Counted from the stretch's first letter, positions 35,975-45,429 are shown. The stretch: 64,000 nt of DNA from Sphingomonas changnyeongensis (GCF_009913435.1 NZ_CP047896.1:71865-135864), one strand, 5' to 3'. The notes: generated from the letters alone by a model not told the origin. Numbers and translations: made by a program.

Positions 35975-36136
35975 CGTCTCTTCCGCGCCAACACCGTCGA
36001 TGCCGCGTCCGTCTATGTCGCGATCAGCAGGACACGGGAGGGCGCGGGCCGCGCCGGCCTCACCGAGGCACTCGGCCTGCGCGATGGCGCGCAGGTCGGG
36101 CGATGGACAAGAAGATCAGCGGAATGGCTTTCCTAG
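35975..36136 (+). pseudogene. C-terminal remnant of TraA/MobF-type relaxase
   Basis: The frame reads NTVDAASVYVAISRTREGAG then LTEALGLRDGAQVG, which matches the last helicase motif and tail of Ti-type TraA conjugative relaxases (normally with DAAHVYVAISRARDG). Only about 50 residues survive, without the nicking domain or Walker motifs. It shows that the region once carried conjugation genes. Confidence 0.55.
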
Positions 36137-36157
36137 CTCACGACCACGACTGGCCGT

Positions 36158-36577
36158 CTAACCAGCGGGGCCTTTGGAACGAGCGCTCCAGAGCAATGCC
36201 GAGATCGACAAAAGAGCCGTGTGGGCGGCAACTATCGCAAGCCAAGATAGTATGAACGTTCTCCTCTGCTCAGCGCTCACTATCACTGAGCCAACTTGCC
36301 CCGCGTTCCACATTCCAGAGAACATGTTGAGAAAGAACGATGACTCGATTGGCAGGAACGAAAATATGATAGCTATTGCCATTGCCCCGAGGACAAGCAG
36401 CCAACCCGAAGTTCTACCAGACAGCCTGGAAGCAACAATGATTATGCCCACGCCTATCACAAGCTGAATCGCGTAAGATGCGTCAGAGGACGAGCCGATA
36501 AGTTGCAACCCTAATAGGATTAGCGACAAAACAGCAGCCACAAAGGATAATAAGGTAAAACATAACCGTCCACTCAT
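36158..36577 (-). CDS. membrane protein, candidate Rhs immunity protein
   Basis: A 139-residue protein with four hydrophobic segments (LLSFVAAVLSLILLGLQLI, AIQLVIGVGIIIVA, WLLVLGAMAIAIIFSFL, FILSWLAIVAAHTALLSISA). Its ATG overlaps the Rhs toxin stop (ATGA), the classic place of a cognate immunity gene. No named family. A membrane immunity protein suggests that the toxin acts on the inner membrane, but that is inference. Confidence 0.65.
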   Translation of the reverse strand: MSGRLCFTLLSFVAAVLSLILLGLQLIGSSSDASYAIQLVIGVGIIIVASRLSGRTSGWLLVLGAMAIAIIFSFLPIESSFFLNMFSGMWNAGQVGSVIVSAEQRRTFILSWLAIVAAHTALLSISALLWSARSKGPAG

Positions 36578-37537
36578 CTAAACCCTCTCCTAGTGCGAGC
36601 GCGCTCGATAATAGTCCTCGAGTTACTCACCCACGTTCCGCGAGCGGCGTTTGAGAGAGGACCCATCTGCTTCCAAGAATTACCTTCGCCATACGTGCGT
36701 ATCGTAACCCCCCCCCTGATTATCAGGAACGACCTTTCTAACTACGAACCCTGAGCCAGGAGCGTGATCAGCTTCTGTAAAGTTGGTCACCACAGTTGTT
36801 CCTGACGTGTCCCGGCTTGTAAAGGAAGTGACGTGATCAGCCCCCCACGGCCCCGGAATGTTTACGTCGATTGATGTTCCCCCAGGGGTTGCAGCGCCCT
36901 CTCCGGGGGTGGGATGCTGAACAAGTTCACCTGTCAGCAAATTACCGTAAGATGCATCACCGGTGCCCGCCGTTACGTCGACATTATAACTGTGGAAGGT
37001 TATGTCAGACGGCTTGAAGTCCTCCCAGCCCTCAGGCGTAGGGAAGCTAACCGGGTCGAACGACTTGTCTTCAGGCGTGCAGACTGTCGTTCCATCGTTG
37101 CTTTCGCAGCGCTCCCCCGTTGGATCGCGCCCGTTAACCGGATCGTTTGCGACATACGTATACAGATTGATTTGGTCATCATAACCGATCGGATCGGTCT
37201 GCAGGAAGCGGCCGAGGGTTGGAGAGTAGATGCGTGCCTTGTAGTAATACATGCCTAGCTCAGGAATCCAGGCTTGGCCAGTATATTGGAACCGCCCTGT
37301 GTTGCCACCACCGGGGATGCCATACTCGTCATAGGTGTTGATGTCGGTCACTGCGCCCGACCCATTGGTGACCGCGATGATTGAGCCCTGATGATCGGCC
37401 ATGAGATAGCGTGGTAAGGCTGTGCCGGTGCCCTCGTACCAGATAACCGGATCATCCTCCGCGGCGCCGTGCACATAGCGCCGCAGCATCGTGCCGCGGA
37501 AGCTGACTGACCGGCATTGGCGGAAGCAGACGTTCAT
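36574..37537 (-). CDS. truncated Rhs protein with C-terminal toxin, frameshifted
   Basis: About 320 residues. The first part is the end of the Rhs barrel: [40 protein letters not shown], then the conserved core end [20 protein letters not shown] and DPTG. The variable tip follows. At a nine-C run (36708-36716) the frame slips; changing it by one base gives [14 protein letters not shown] and [15 protein letters not shown] up to the stop at 36574, overlapping the immunity gene. Thousands of upstream Rhs bases are missing, so it lacks a delivery domain and may be a cassette remnant. Confidence 0.72.
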
Positions 37538-37687
37538 TGCTCTTGTCGGGAATGGCCGACTCTGGGTCGGGAGCCGTCACGGCTCATAACGGGTCGATAA
37601 TGGCGGCTTTGCCTCTCTCATGGAAAAATGCTGTCGTTCGTAAAGCGACCCCATTGTGGACGTTAAGCCAATCGCTATCCTGATCGC

Positions 37688-37960
37688 GTGCAACTGCTGA
37701 AAACATTCCCTTGGTGGCTGACTGGCCTGCTTCTCTACCTCTGGTCGGTTCCGATGCTCATCGCTGCCCTCTGGGTTTTCGATCTTCGTTTCTCATATGA
37801 CGGAGATCTGCTTTTTTGGGTGATCGCAGCCTACATTCTGCCGGTTGGTGCGATCCAGGAAATGTCGGGAGTAGAGTTTGGCACCTCACTGGGCATCTAC
37901 CTCGGCATCTTGGCGCTCGCCACTGCATGGTTCGTGCGAAGCCAGCGCAACATGCATTAA
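37688..37960 (+). CDS. small membrane protein
   Basis: A 90-residue protein with three hydrophobic segments (WWLTGLLLYLWSVPMLIAAL, LLFWVIAAYILPVGAI, SLGIYLGILALATAWFV). The start is GTG at 37688. No family is recognised and no partner gene is adjacent. Confidence 0.55.
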   Translation: MQLLKTFPWWLTGLLLYLWSVPMLIAALWVFDLRFSYDGDLLFWVIAAYILPVGAIQEMSGVEFGTSLGIYLGILALATAWFVRSQRNMH

Positions 37961-38533
37961 CTGGTTTGAACCAGCGTCTGCAAATCCACCCATCTGCGGT
38001 CATTGGGCACTTTCGCTTTCACTCCCGACAGCGGACATGGCGTCAGGCTTCCGTGCCGCCTCCTTGGCCTTTGCCGGGTATGAGGCCATCGGTGAAAGCT
38101 GCATGGCATCAGATATCTGAAACCTATCTATCGGTTCCGCGCGACTTTCCCCATTGGCGCGCCGCCGCGTAGCCGAGATAGCCGGTGGCAAACAGCGCGT
38201 AGAGCGGCTCGGGCAGGCTTGCCAGATAGGCGCCCATGTCCTGGGCGGCGGCGGGGTCCATATTGGCGGGGCAGCGGTCCACGCCCTCGACCTCGCTCCG
38301 ATGCTCCGCGCGGCCGGGCAGGCGCGAGACGTCGGGGCTTCTTTGGCTTATGGGATTTGGCCTTTGTTCCAAAGTCCGAAGCCTCAGGAACAGTCCGCTT
38401 TCGCACCTCTTTCGAAAAAACCTGACAGGCTGAAACCGACCCCAAAGCGGCCTTCGCATGAGGCACCTGATGAAGGCGTGATTGAATGTCCTAGCTATCT
38501 CAAGTATGCAGGAGTGCTGGCTTAGAGAAACGT
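37961..38533. other. no intact gene
   Basis: Apart from the holin-like fragment listed separately (38124-38310) I see no coding, repeat or RNA signal. Confidence 0.4.
38124..38310 (-). pseudogene. possible fragment of a holin-like membrane protein
   Basis: The minus strand reads DMGAYLASLPEPLYALFATG then YLGYAAARQWGKSRG, resembling the C-terminal end of phage or gene-transfer-agent 3TM holins. It has no start and the upstream sequence is unrelated, so it is at best a remnant. Confidence 0.3.
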
Positions 38534-39370
38534 ATGACCAGCACCCTTCCTCCCGTTCACGCCGCTTTTGTCGCACGCATCCTCGCGGCGGTGAAGCATC
38601 ATCCGTATGTCGACGGTCTGCTTGCGGGTGGCTCGTTCATCCATGGCGGATTGGACGAACACTCGGATCTGGATTTCGTCCTCGTGATCGACGAGGTTGC
38701 ATATCCGCAGGTCATGAATTCACGAATGGCATTTGCACAAAGCCTGGGCACGCTGATCAGTGCCTTTTCGGGAGAACATGTGGGCGAGCCGCGCTTGCTG
38801 ATCTGCCTTTACGGGCCCCCGCTGCTCCACGTGGACCTGAAATTCGTGACTGCATCCGATCTTGATCACCGAATCGAGATGCCTGCGGTGCTGTTTGCGC
38901 GCGATCGCGAACGCATCGCGGCACAGCTTGGCGCCGCGACGATCGCTTGGCCCAACATGAGCCCGGACTGGTTCGAAGCACGCGCCTGGATTTGGCTGCA
39001 CTACGCCGCCACCAAGCTGCTGCGCGGCGAACTGTTCGAAGCGGTTGGCATGCTTTCCTTCTTCCGTGAACAGGTGCTCGGTCCGATGCTATACCGCCGG
39101 GCAGGTCTGCCGCAGCGCGGGGTCAGACGGATCGAGATGCTTGGCCTCGACGGGGACAAAGCGCTTGCATCGACAGCGCCGCAGCTTGAGGCTGCGTCGG
39201 TCAGAGCTGCGCTTCTATCGGCGCTTAACTTGTATCTCCAACTTCGGGCGGATGCGCCGCCGCAGAACGCCACCGATGGTATGCCGTCTATGTTGCTGAG
39301 CTTTCTTGGAGCTGACCTGTCTTGCTCGAACGTCATCTCGGTTCCAGAGGCACAGGACGTGATTGATTGA
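38534..39370 (+). CDS. nucleotidyltransferase-domain protein
   Basis: A 278-residue protein of the Pol-beta-like nucleotidyltransferase superfamily. Residues about 32-54 hold GGSFIHGGLDEHSDLDFVLV, the GS-x-DxD motif, and LHVDLKFV supplies the third Asp. The C-terminal half is helical, as in aminoglycoside-nucleotidyltransferase-like proteins. It probably transfers a nucleotide to a small molecule or protein; the substrate is unknown. It stands alone with no coupled neighbour. Confidence 0.8.
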   Translation: MTSTLPPVHAAFVARILAAVKHHPYVDGLLAGGSFIHGGLDEHSDLDFVLVIDEVAYPQVMNSRMAFAQSLGTLISAFSGEHVGEPRLLICLYGPPLLHVDLKFVTASDLDHRIEMPAVLFARDRERIAAQLGAATIAWPNMSPDWFEARAWIWLHYAATKLLRGELFEAVGMLSFFREQVLGPMLYRRAGLPQRGVRRIEMLGLDGDKALASTAPQLEAASVRAALLSALNLYLQLRADAPPQNATDGMPSMLLSFLGADLSCSNVISVPEAQDVID

Positions 39371-39542
39371 CGGCAGCTTCCCACCCATCAGCGGCCATGA
39401 GAGGGGCCGAGCCGCGATCCTGAAAGCGGTATGTCGGCTTTGCTCCGGCCGCGAAAAGTTGCTGCCATTCAGCAAACGACCCCGTTACTGCCGTTCCAGC
39501 CTTCGCTACACTGACAGATGATCACGGCGTGAGGGCAAAGCG

Positions 39543-40064
39543 ATGAGAGGCGATTTGACAGGTGGATGTTTGTGCGGTGCCGTGCGCTACACTCTTCGCG
39601 ATGGATTTCGATTTCGACCGTATGCCTGCCATTGCACCGACTGTCAGACGCGAACTGGCGGAGCCTTCAGCAAGCATATGTTGTTCGCCAAGCAGGATCT
39701 CGACATCGCGGGCGAATTGGACGTCGGTTCCTATGAACAGCCGAGTGGTGCCCTATCATCGATCTGGGGTTGTCCGAATTGCAAGGTCCGCATTTTCGCC
39801 GAGAATGACAAGCGTCCGGGCTTTGCATCGTTGCGCTGCGGAACGCTCGATCGAAGCCACGAGGTTGTACCTGCCGCTCATCTTTGGGTCAGCAGCAAGC
39901 AAGCCTGGGTGACGCTCCCTGATGGGGTACCCGCACTTGCCGAACAACCACGGACCCAAGCCGAATGGATAGCGCTTGTCGGCCCTACTCCGAGTTGGCG
40001 ATCAGCCTTGCAAGGTTTTGCTGCCAAAGCCGCCATGCCGGAAACCACCCATTACCGGTCATAA
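39543..40064 (+). CDS. GFA-family zinc protein
   Basis: A 173-residue CENP-V/GFA fold protein. Its zinc-binding cysteines are all visible: GGCLCGAVRY, CHCTDCQTRTG and GCPNCKVRIF. The family is named after glutathione-dependent formaldehyde-activating enzyme, but most members have no proven reaction. Normal length and a GAGGG ribosome site support an intact gene. It is a single-gene unit. Confidence 0.88.
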   Translation: MRGDLTGGCLCGAVRYTLRDGFRFRPYACHCTDCQTRTGGAFSKHMLFAKQDLDIAGELDVGSYEQPSGALSSIWGCPNCKVRIFAENDKRPGFASLRCGTLDRSHEVVPAAHLWVSSKQAWVTLPDGVPALAEQPRTQAEWIALVGPTPSWRSALQGFAAKAAMPETTHYRS

Positions 40065-40400
40065 GCGAGGTCGATGCTCGGCTCTGAAAGCAGCATGGCG
40101 GGTTTTGGCGAACCCAGCCATTCAGTATGTCGTTCGGGAAGGACCGCAAAGTCCCAGTTCCGGTCGTGCGCAGCTCTCGAATCAATGGTTTGATTTCGGC
40201 AGAAATTGCCCTGCCGCTTTTGGGATCGAGCCCAAATGCTGCTGATGGTTTCAAGCAGGTGATGGGGCGGCGGATGGTCACCCGCTATGCTATCGCCATT
40301 CCTCATAGCGTCGTCCCCGCCCGTGATTTCCCGTCCATCCTGGTACCTCGAGGCCGGTCTCGGCAGCATCAGCGGCTAGGCAGCGGGTGTGATCTCGCCA
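40065..40400. other. no recognisable gene
   Basis: The convergent gap between the GFA and RES genes. Overlapping frames on both strands have no motif. Confidence 0.45.
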
Positions 40401-40895
40401 TCAGCTTTCGCGCAGCCCGAGCCGGTCATCGTCGTCTACAAGCCGAAGGCACTCGTCCCACTTCCAGAGAACCGCGTTGAGCGCCTCCGGAGGCGCGCCC
40501 CGCGCGAAGCTCGGTACGATCAGTCCACGATATCCCTTGAGGATTGCGGCATGCGCCAAATCGTGTGTGAGCACCGCCTGACCCGTCAGCATGCGGTCCC
40601 GCCACGAAGCGTGAGCCAGCTCGTCGCGCGTAATGCCGAACGCTCTTAGTGCCGTTGCGTCTCGGCCATCGAGCAGTGGCCCAATGTCCGCCTCATAGGC
40701 GACCAACATCGTCGGTTGCAGCGTTCCCACCTGGTTGGCTTCGCGCAGCGCGGTTTCGGGGGCGAGCGATGTGTAAAGCGCGGGTTGGCCGATGCGGTTG
40801 AACCGTCCACCGTAACGGGCCGCTCCCTCGCCAGACAGCGGATTGCGCGCCCACCTGGGATTCAGAGCACGATAAAGCAGCCCGGTATACTGCAT
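40401..40895 (-). CDS. RES-domain toxin (NAD-degrading family)
   Basis: A 164-residue RES protein: LYRALNPRWARNPLSGEGAA, RYGGRFNRIGQPALYTS with the conserved Arg and Tyr, ETALREANQVG with the Glu, and a Ser-containing LIVPSFARGAP near the end. RES toxins degrade NAD+ and cause stasis. It starts 4 bp after the antitoxin stop, so it is co-translated with it. The fold and key residues appear complete. Confidence 0.9.
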   Translation of the reverse strand: MQYTGLLYRALNPRWARNPLSGEGAARYGGRFNRIGQPALYTSLAPETALREANQVGTLQPTMLVAYEADIGPLLDGRDATALRAFGITRDELAHASWRDRMLTGQAVLTHDLAHAAILKGYRGLIVPSFARGAPPEALNAVLWKWDECLRLVDDDDRLGLRES

Positions 40896-40899
40896 GGTG

Positions 40900-41250
40900 T
40901 CAGGCGTGAATGCCTGCGTCGACCGCGTCGATGTAGGTCAGGACATCATCGGCGCGGTTGTCCTGCACCAGATCCATTGCGGTCCTGCCGGAAAATCCGG
41001 GTAACGGCTCAGAACGATACCACGCATAGGCAAGCAGCGATGAGCCGAAACGCGGTTCGACCTTGTTGAGCACTTCAACCATCTGGCGGATTCGGCGCTG
41101 CGTCCGATCGGAAGCGATCCGGTCCTTGCGCTGTATGGCATCCTTGCCGAGCCCGAGCGAGCGAGCCAGCTCCTCAACGGTTGTACGGAGGGTCGCAGCG
41201 ATCTTGCCGGGAGCGAAGGCGCCATTCTCGGCGTAGTTCTGAAGCGACAT
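40900..41250 (-). CDS. Xre/MbcA-type antitoxin of RES toxin
   Basis: About 116 residues. An N-terminal Xre-like helix-turn-helix (KIAATLRTTVEELARSLGLG) is followed by the DUF2384/MbcA C-terminal domain (YRSEPLPGFSGRTAMDLVQD, DDVLTYIDAVDAG). It binds and blocks the RES active site and represses its own promoter. The start at 41250 is chosen because TGGAGA lies just upstream and a palindromic operator is placed 20 bp before it; the longer frame to 41484 has no such support. Confidence 0.85.
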   Translation of the reverse strand: MSLQNYAENGAFAPGKIAATLRTTVEELARSLGLGKDAIQRKDRIASDRTQRRIRQMVEVLNKVEPRFGSSLLAYAWYRSEPLPGFSGRTAMDLVQDNRADDVLTYIDAVDAGIHA

Positions 41251-41270
41251 TGCCAATCTCCACGGGTTCT

Positions 41271-41286
41271 GACGCATTTTAGCGTC
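41271..41286. promoter_or_regulatory. palindrome upstream of RES antitoxin, likely operator
   Basis: GACGC-ATTTTA-GCGTC lies 20 bp before the antitoxin start. The position fits autoregulation by the Xre protein. Confidence 0.5.
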
Positions 41287-41524
41287 TAAATCGGCGGCAA
41301 GCAACGTCGCTATCACTGGTTGGCGTCGCTCGCCGGATGCATCCGGCCAGCTGGTGTAGATCGCGGAAAAGGGGGCATCGCGAACCGCGAGATCATTCGA
41401 AGGGAAGACGCTCCCGCTGGCGAGGAAGCCCTCGTTGAGCGGCTTGGCGGTGATCTGCACCATCTCAGGCAGGCCACAGGCCATCTCGACCTGCTGTCGC
41501 CTCCGACTTTCATCCTCAGATGGG

Positions 41525-41917
41525 TCAGAGCAAACCCGCGGCTCTCATCGAGAAGACGCCGCCGCTGGCAAAAATCAGGTGGTCGTGGAGGGGCACTTCG
41601 AGCTGGTGACCGATCTGAGCAAACGACCGTGTGACTGCTATGTCCTGGAGGCTGGGAGTCGGGTCCCCTCCCGGATGGTTATGGGCCATCACCATACGTC
41701 GCGCTCCGGCGTTGAGCGCTTCATGGAACACCCTGCGCAGTGGCGCGTCCACATATGTGCGGCTACCGATTGCGATCAACAGGTCCTTAAGCGGACGCCC
41801 ATCAGACGTCAGAAGAAGCACTCGAAAAACCTCTATCGGCAGCGATTTAAACGATGGAGAAAAATAGGACTCGAGAAGACTCTGGTCCAGATTGGACCGT
41901 TTTTGGGCCAACGCCAT
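41525..41917 (-). CDS. RadC-family JAB/MPN domain protein
   Basis: About 130 residues, the C-terminal JAB metalloprotease-like domain of RadC without the helix-hairpin-helix start. Metal motif: MVMAHNHPGGDPTPSLQDI (His-x-His plus Asp), with HQLEVPLHDHLIF following. Plasmid and island versions are common and have no proven role in repair. The start MALAQKRSN at 41917 is chosen to avoid overlap with the divergent ORF; an upstream start at 42007 is possible. Confidence 0.8.
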   Translation of the reverse strand: MALAQKRSNLDQSLLESYFSPSFKSLPIEVFRVLLLTSDGRPLKDLLIAIGSRTYVDAPLRRVFHEALNAGARRMVMAHNHPGGDPTPSLQDIAVTRSFAQIGHQLEVPLHDHLIFASGGVFSMRAAGLL

Positions 41918-41980
41918 TGAAATGCCAAGCGTGAGTTCGCTTTTAATGATCGGACCTCTCCCAAAGAAAGGATTGCCGAT

Positions 41981-42193
41981 ATGTGCACAAACCAGACCAT
42001 ACCCCAAATTGGAACCAGAGATAATCTAATTAATCTTACAACTGCGGAGATCAGGGAAAACCTGACCGTCGTCGCTGACATCCTCGGTCTGCGGGGTCAG
42101 GCCCTGGCCGCCTGCTATGTCTCCATGGCAGTGGATCAGCTCAACCGGCGGGATATTCTTGCGGCAGAATCCGACAGCGCTGTCGCCAAATGA
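41981..42193 (+). CDS. small hypothetical protein
   Basis: A 70-residue helical protein (TAEIRENLTVVADILGLRGQ, ALAACYVSMAVDQLNRRDIL) with no named family. AAAGGA lies 8 bp before the ATG. It is divergent from the RadC-like gene and its end overlaps the end of the next minus-strand gene. Confidence 0.55.
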   Translation: MCTNQTIPQIGTRDNLINLTTAEIRENLTVVADILGLRGQALAACYVSMAVDQLNRRDILAAESDSAVAK

Positions 42194-42590
42194 TCAGGTC
42201 TCTCCGCCTGCCAGTCGGCCAGAGCTTTCGAGTAGTGTTCGAAGGCCCTCCCCTGCCCTGTGCGGCAGCACGGAGCGCAATGTCGAGCTCGACGAGAGGC
42301 GGGATGCCCAATGACCGCTTGATGCCCTCAAGCGCTCGACGGGCATAGCTTTGACGATATGTTCGTGCCGCGCTGGCATGCTGCGCATGCCCAACCGGGT
42401 CACGAACAGCGCGCCAAAACTCGTCAAACGGGTCTCGAGGCCCCTTCCCCGCGGCCCAGGCGACAAGAAGCGCAAATCTGAGCGCTCCGGTCGGCTCGAG
42501 CGGCCCATTCGCACAACGTTCGGCCGCGTCGGTCAGCGCCACCAGCGCACGAAACACCAGCTCATCATGTCCGATTCGCATACCCGGCAA
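42136..42590 (-). CDS. hypothetical helical protein, probably frameshifted
   Basis: About 150 residues. The N-terminal part (ELVFRALVALTDAAERCANG, YRQSYARRALEGIKRSLG) is helical without a known family. The open frame continues to 42141 with an unconvincing tail. If one G is added at the four-base C run 42250-42253 it reads RAFEHYSKALADWQAERPD and ends at 42136, which looks more natural. It may be related to plasmid maintenance, but there is no direct evidence. Confidence 0.5.
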
Positions 42591-42684
42591 TTAGAACATT
42601 ACCGGAACATCGTCTCCTGTGGCTTGTGTGCCAGCCAACGGCAGTCTGGATGATCCGCCGAGCCTTGTTGCTCGGTCATCAGCC

Positions 42685-43275
42685 CTACGCAGCTGCAGTG
42701 TGGTTCATTGCGACACGGCGATGGCGAACCATCGTACCGGTTAGGCCGAAGCCGCAGATCAGCATTGCCCAACTCGTCGGCTCAGGCACCGCATTGGCGG
42801 TGATGGACCATGCAATCTGCCCTAGGGACGGGGATACGAAGCCTTGTAGCCATATCTGCGGCCGGCCACGCGAAATGTGGCATACCGTGGTGAACATGAC
42901 CGGGATCGCGCAGTCCGTTGCGGCTTGAAAATCAGGCGGATAGGTGAGCCTGAGTGTGACTGAGTTTGGCGTCGAAAAGCAGGCTCCGAAGCCAGCGCAC
43001 CCAATGTACATCGGCCGCAGGTCGGATGTGACCCATCCGCTTGGGCGCCGGGTATAGATGACCTCTGGCACCTCGCTTGATACTCTCGGCTCCATAAGGG
43101 AACCGGCAGACCAAGTGAGCGTGTAATCCCATGTTGTGCCTTGGCTGTGGGCGATCGGGGCCTGGAACAGGCCACCGAAGCGTGCACCCGGTTCTGCGAC
43201 GCCGGACATAATCACGTTCGCGTCCGCGGACGTCGCAACCGCCAGCGCTATTGCCAGAGCGTTGAACACCTTCAT
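42685..43275 (-). CDS. PEPxxWA-CTERM anchored secreted protein
   Basis: A 196-residue protein. The signal peptide starts at 43275 (MKVFNALAIALAVATSADA) after AAGGGAG. The C-terminus shows the sorting signal VPEPTSWAMLICGFG followed by a hydrophobic stretch and the basic VRHRR. The exosortase system would cleave and export or anchor it. The middle is beta-rich with four cysteines and no domain I recognise. The W-A variant of the motif is typical of sphingomonads and supports the host assignment. Confidence 0.85.
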   Translation of the reverse strand: MKVFNALAIALAVATSADANVIMSGVAEPGARFGGLFQAPIAHSQGTTWDYTLTWSAGSLMEPRVSSEVPEVIYTRRPSGWVTSDLRPMYIGCAGFGACFSTPNSVTLRLTYPPDFQAATDCAIPVMFTTVCHISRGRPQIWLQGFVSPSLGQIAWSITANAVPEPTSWAMLICGFGLTGTMVRHRRVAMNHTAAA

Positions 43276-43747
43276 GCTCCCTTCGAAGGAATGATCGGGC
43301 CCGTCGTGCTTGGTTCTCTCATTCATCGGTCCACATCGCCAGTCGCAAAGCATGCCGCTGCGCATGGCTATTGCGTAGATGGAAATGCTTCCGACCGTTT
43401 CTGAGGTTCCTCCCTCCCCTGCCTATCCCCGAACGGTACCGTGGACAGCGGCGATTTCTTCGCATGCGCTCATGAATCAGCCGGGAGGCGGGTAGCTTTG
43501 TCCGGCGGTTACCGACTGTATAGCTTTGTGACCAGCTTGCTCGAGCCGTCAGGTGCGATGCCGCTTCACGGATCTCGGTGTTGCGATGCTGGGCGTATCT
43601 CTCAGGAGGCTCTTGCCCGCTTCAACCCCCTTCGATTCTTTTGGGAACATCTACCCATTTAGAGATTTAACCGGTGTTTTTAGAGAGTTAGCACAATAGG
43701 ACCGGCGGGTAAGGCATTGAAAACATGCGATGAAGCTTGGACAGCTT
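43276..43747. other. no recognisable gene upstream of iterons
   Basis: Short frames only. The AT content rises toward 43650-43690 (gagatttaaccggtgttttt), which could be the AT-rich part of a replication origin next to the iterons. Confidence 0.4.
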
Positions 43748-43858
43748 GTTCCCGTTGTGTCGTGTCCCCGTTCCTGATGTATCGATGACGGCGTTCCCGA
43801 TGTGTCGAATGATCGTTCCCGAAATGACGATCGCTGTTCCCGATGTATCGATGGACCG
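43748..43858 (+). repeat. five iteron-like direct repeats, putative oriV
   Basis: Units related to GTTCCCGATGTRTCGATGA begin at 43748, 43770, 43793, 43815 and 43836, about 22 bp apart, that is two helical turns. The array lies 160 bp beyond the repA stop and beside an AT-richer stretch. Spacing, direct orientation and position fit RepA-binding iterons of a replication origin. Confidence 0.7.
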
Positions 43859-44015
43859 CCAGGTGGTCTGAAAATAGCCCGCCGATTGAATCAGTTTGGC
43901 AGGCGCCTTCCGGAATGTCGTTCAATCGGGCTGCGATCATCTCCATCCCCACTTCGCCCCGGGTCTCGACTCTGCGCTGGCTCGGCACAAACACGATACT
44001 TCAGGAACGCCCCGC

Positions 44016-45136
44016 TCACCGCAGCGTGTGACGGTTCGCCTCGTGATAGCGGCGCACCCAGCCGATGAACGCGTTCTGATAGCTCGCCGGGGTACGAGCA
44101 GGGTCTTCCGCAAGCCACTCACGAAACAGCTGGTGCAGGTTGTGATAGTCCCACCCGGGACATTCGTGCCGGAGTTGCTCCAGCGTCTGCGGTGTGAGGT
44201 CGATCAGACGTGGGCCAGGGTGCGCTGCGGACGGGCGAGCCCCCTCGCCTCGCTTGGCTTTCTGCGCCGGTGGCCGCGCCGGATTAGCCTCCAGTCGCCG
44301 GCGCATCCGAACCGAAGGCTCGCGCTTGCCGTCCACATGCTCAACCTCAAGCATGTAGCCCGGCAGTTCATTCCGCTCGACGATTTTCAGGAGCTCGAAC
44401 TTGAACCGGCGGTACTGCCCTTCGGCTCCCGACTTTTCAAAGAGCGTCGGCATCGAGATGGCAAAGCCCCCTCCCCTGCCCCGCCGGCGTGCTTGCGGGC
44501 AACCTTGTAGAGCCACCGCTCTCGCCCACCCGAAATGTCAAAATATGCCCTGTCGATCGACAGCACCCCGCCCTGCATCAGGACGCCTTCGTAGAACCAG
44601 TTGCTGAGTTCGATCGTCATACCCCGCGATCGTTCGGTCTTTTCGTCGACAAGCTGCGTCCAGCCATCGAGCCAGCTGAAGGTCGCCTCCCGGCGGTTCT
44701 CTGCCCGGATGTTTGTCTTCACCGTGGTCGCGACCAGGCGATCAAGCGCTTGACCCAGAAGCTCGTACGCGCGTCCCGTCGGCGGTCGTCCGATCGCCCT
44801 GAGCAGGTCGTATGGCATCAGGTGGAGACGCCGCGGGATGTCATTCAGCCCTCGCCTTGCCATGTCGGCGAGCGCCGAGGCGCAGTAAATGAGGATGTCC
44901 GCATCCCAGATCGTCGCCATGCCATAGTCGGGGTTGGCCGACACATGCACCCATAGCTTGCCATCAGGGGACCGGTAGTCGATCGGCTTGATGCGCTTGG
45001 ACTTCGAGATGCTGAAAAACGGCCGCTCCATCATCTCCCGCTGATCACGCAGCGGCAGATCCGCGAGATACGGCAGGAACAGATCGAACTGTTCGGAGCT
45101 GAGTTTTCGTTCGATGCTGGTCATGACCCGTACCAT
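44016..45136 (-). CDS. repA: plasmid replication initiator RepA (RPA family), frameshifted
   Basis: About 373 residues. The N-terminal RPA domain is clear: LPLRDQREMMERPFFSISK, PDYGMATIWDADILIY, RRLHLMPYDLLRAIGR, YFDISGGRERWLYKVARKH. The frame breaks at the five-C run 44467-44471; one more base gives GGFAISMPTLFEKSGAEGQY and the DNA-binding C-terminal part (LREILERW-like helices, YHNLHQLFREWL, FIGWVRRYHEANR). It should open the origin at the iterons. Start 45136 (MVRVMTSIE) has a G-rich site before it; 45124 is also possible. parS-like sites begin 46 bp upstream. Confidence 0.88.
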
Positions 45137-45182
45137 TGCCCCCCGGACGCCCCCACGCGAGCGCCCTGTCCTTTCGACCGAT

Positions 45183-45198
45183 GTTTCCCCGGGGAAAC
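45183..45198. repeat. parS: parS-like palindrome, site 1
   Basis: GTTTCCCCGGGGAAAC, within the 20-bp perfect palindrome ATGTTTCCCCGGGGAAACAT (45181-45200). The outer GTTTC/GAAAC arms are those of canonical parS, but the core is CCCGGG. It is the copy nearest repA. Confidence 0.75.
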
Positions 45199-45228
45199 AT
45201 CGATCCTGCGTCCCGAAGCCCCCAGAAA

Positions 45229-45244
45229 GTTTCCCCGGGGAAAC
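45229..45244. repeat. parS: parS-like palindrome, site 2
   Basis: Exact 16-bp copy, 46 bp centre to centre from site 1. Confidence 0.75.
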
Positions 45245-45429
45245 ATTGTTGGAGGTTCACTTCGGCTTCTTCCGATCCCCAAACTGCAACCGGGCGAGGG
45301 CCGCTCTGGGAGCAGACAATCTACAGATCCACGATGGCCCCCAAAGGCGTGTCTGAAGATCGGCGGCGAGCTTTCGCACCGGCTTAGGGCTTGGCTGCTC
45401 AGACTGAGCCCTGACCACTGTGCTCCGAT

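Noticed and set aside
41253..41484. Longer N-terminus for the RES antitoxin
   Set aside because: It lies upstream of the palindromic operator and a good ribosome site before 41250; the extra residues match no Xre domain.
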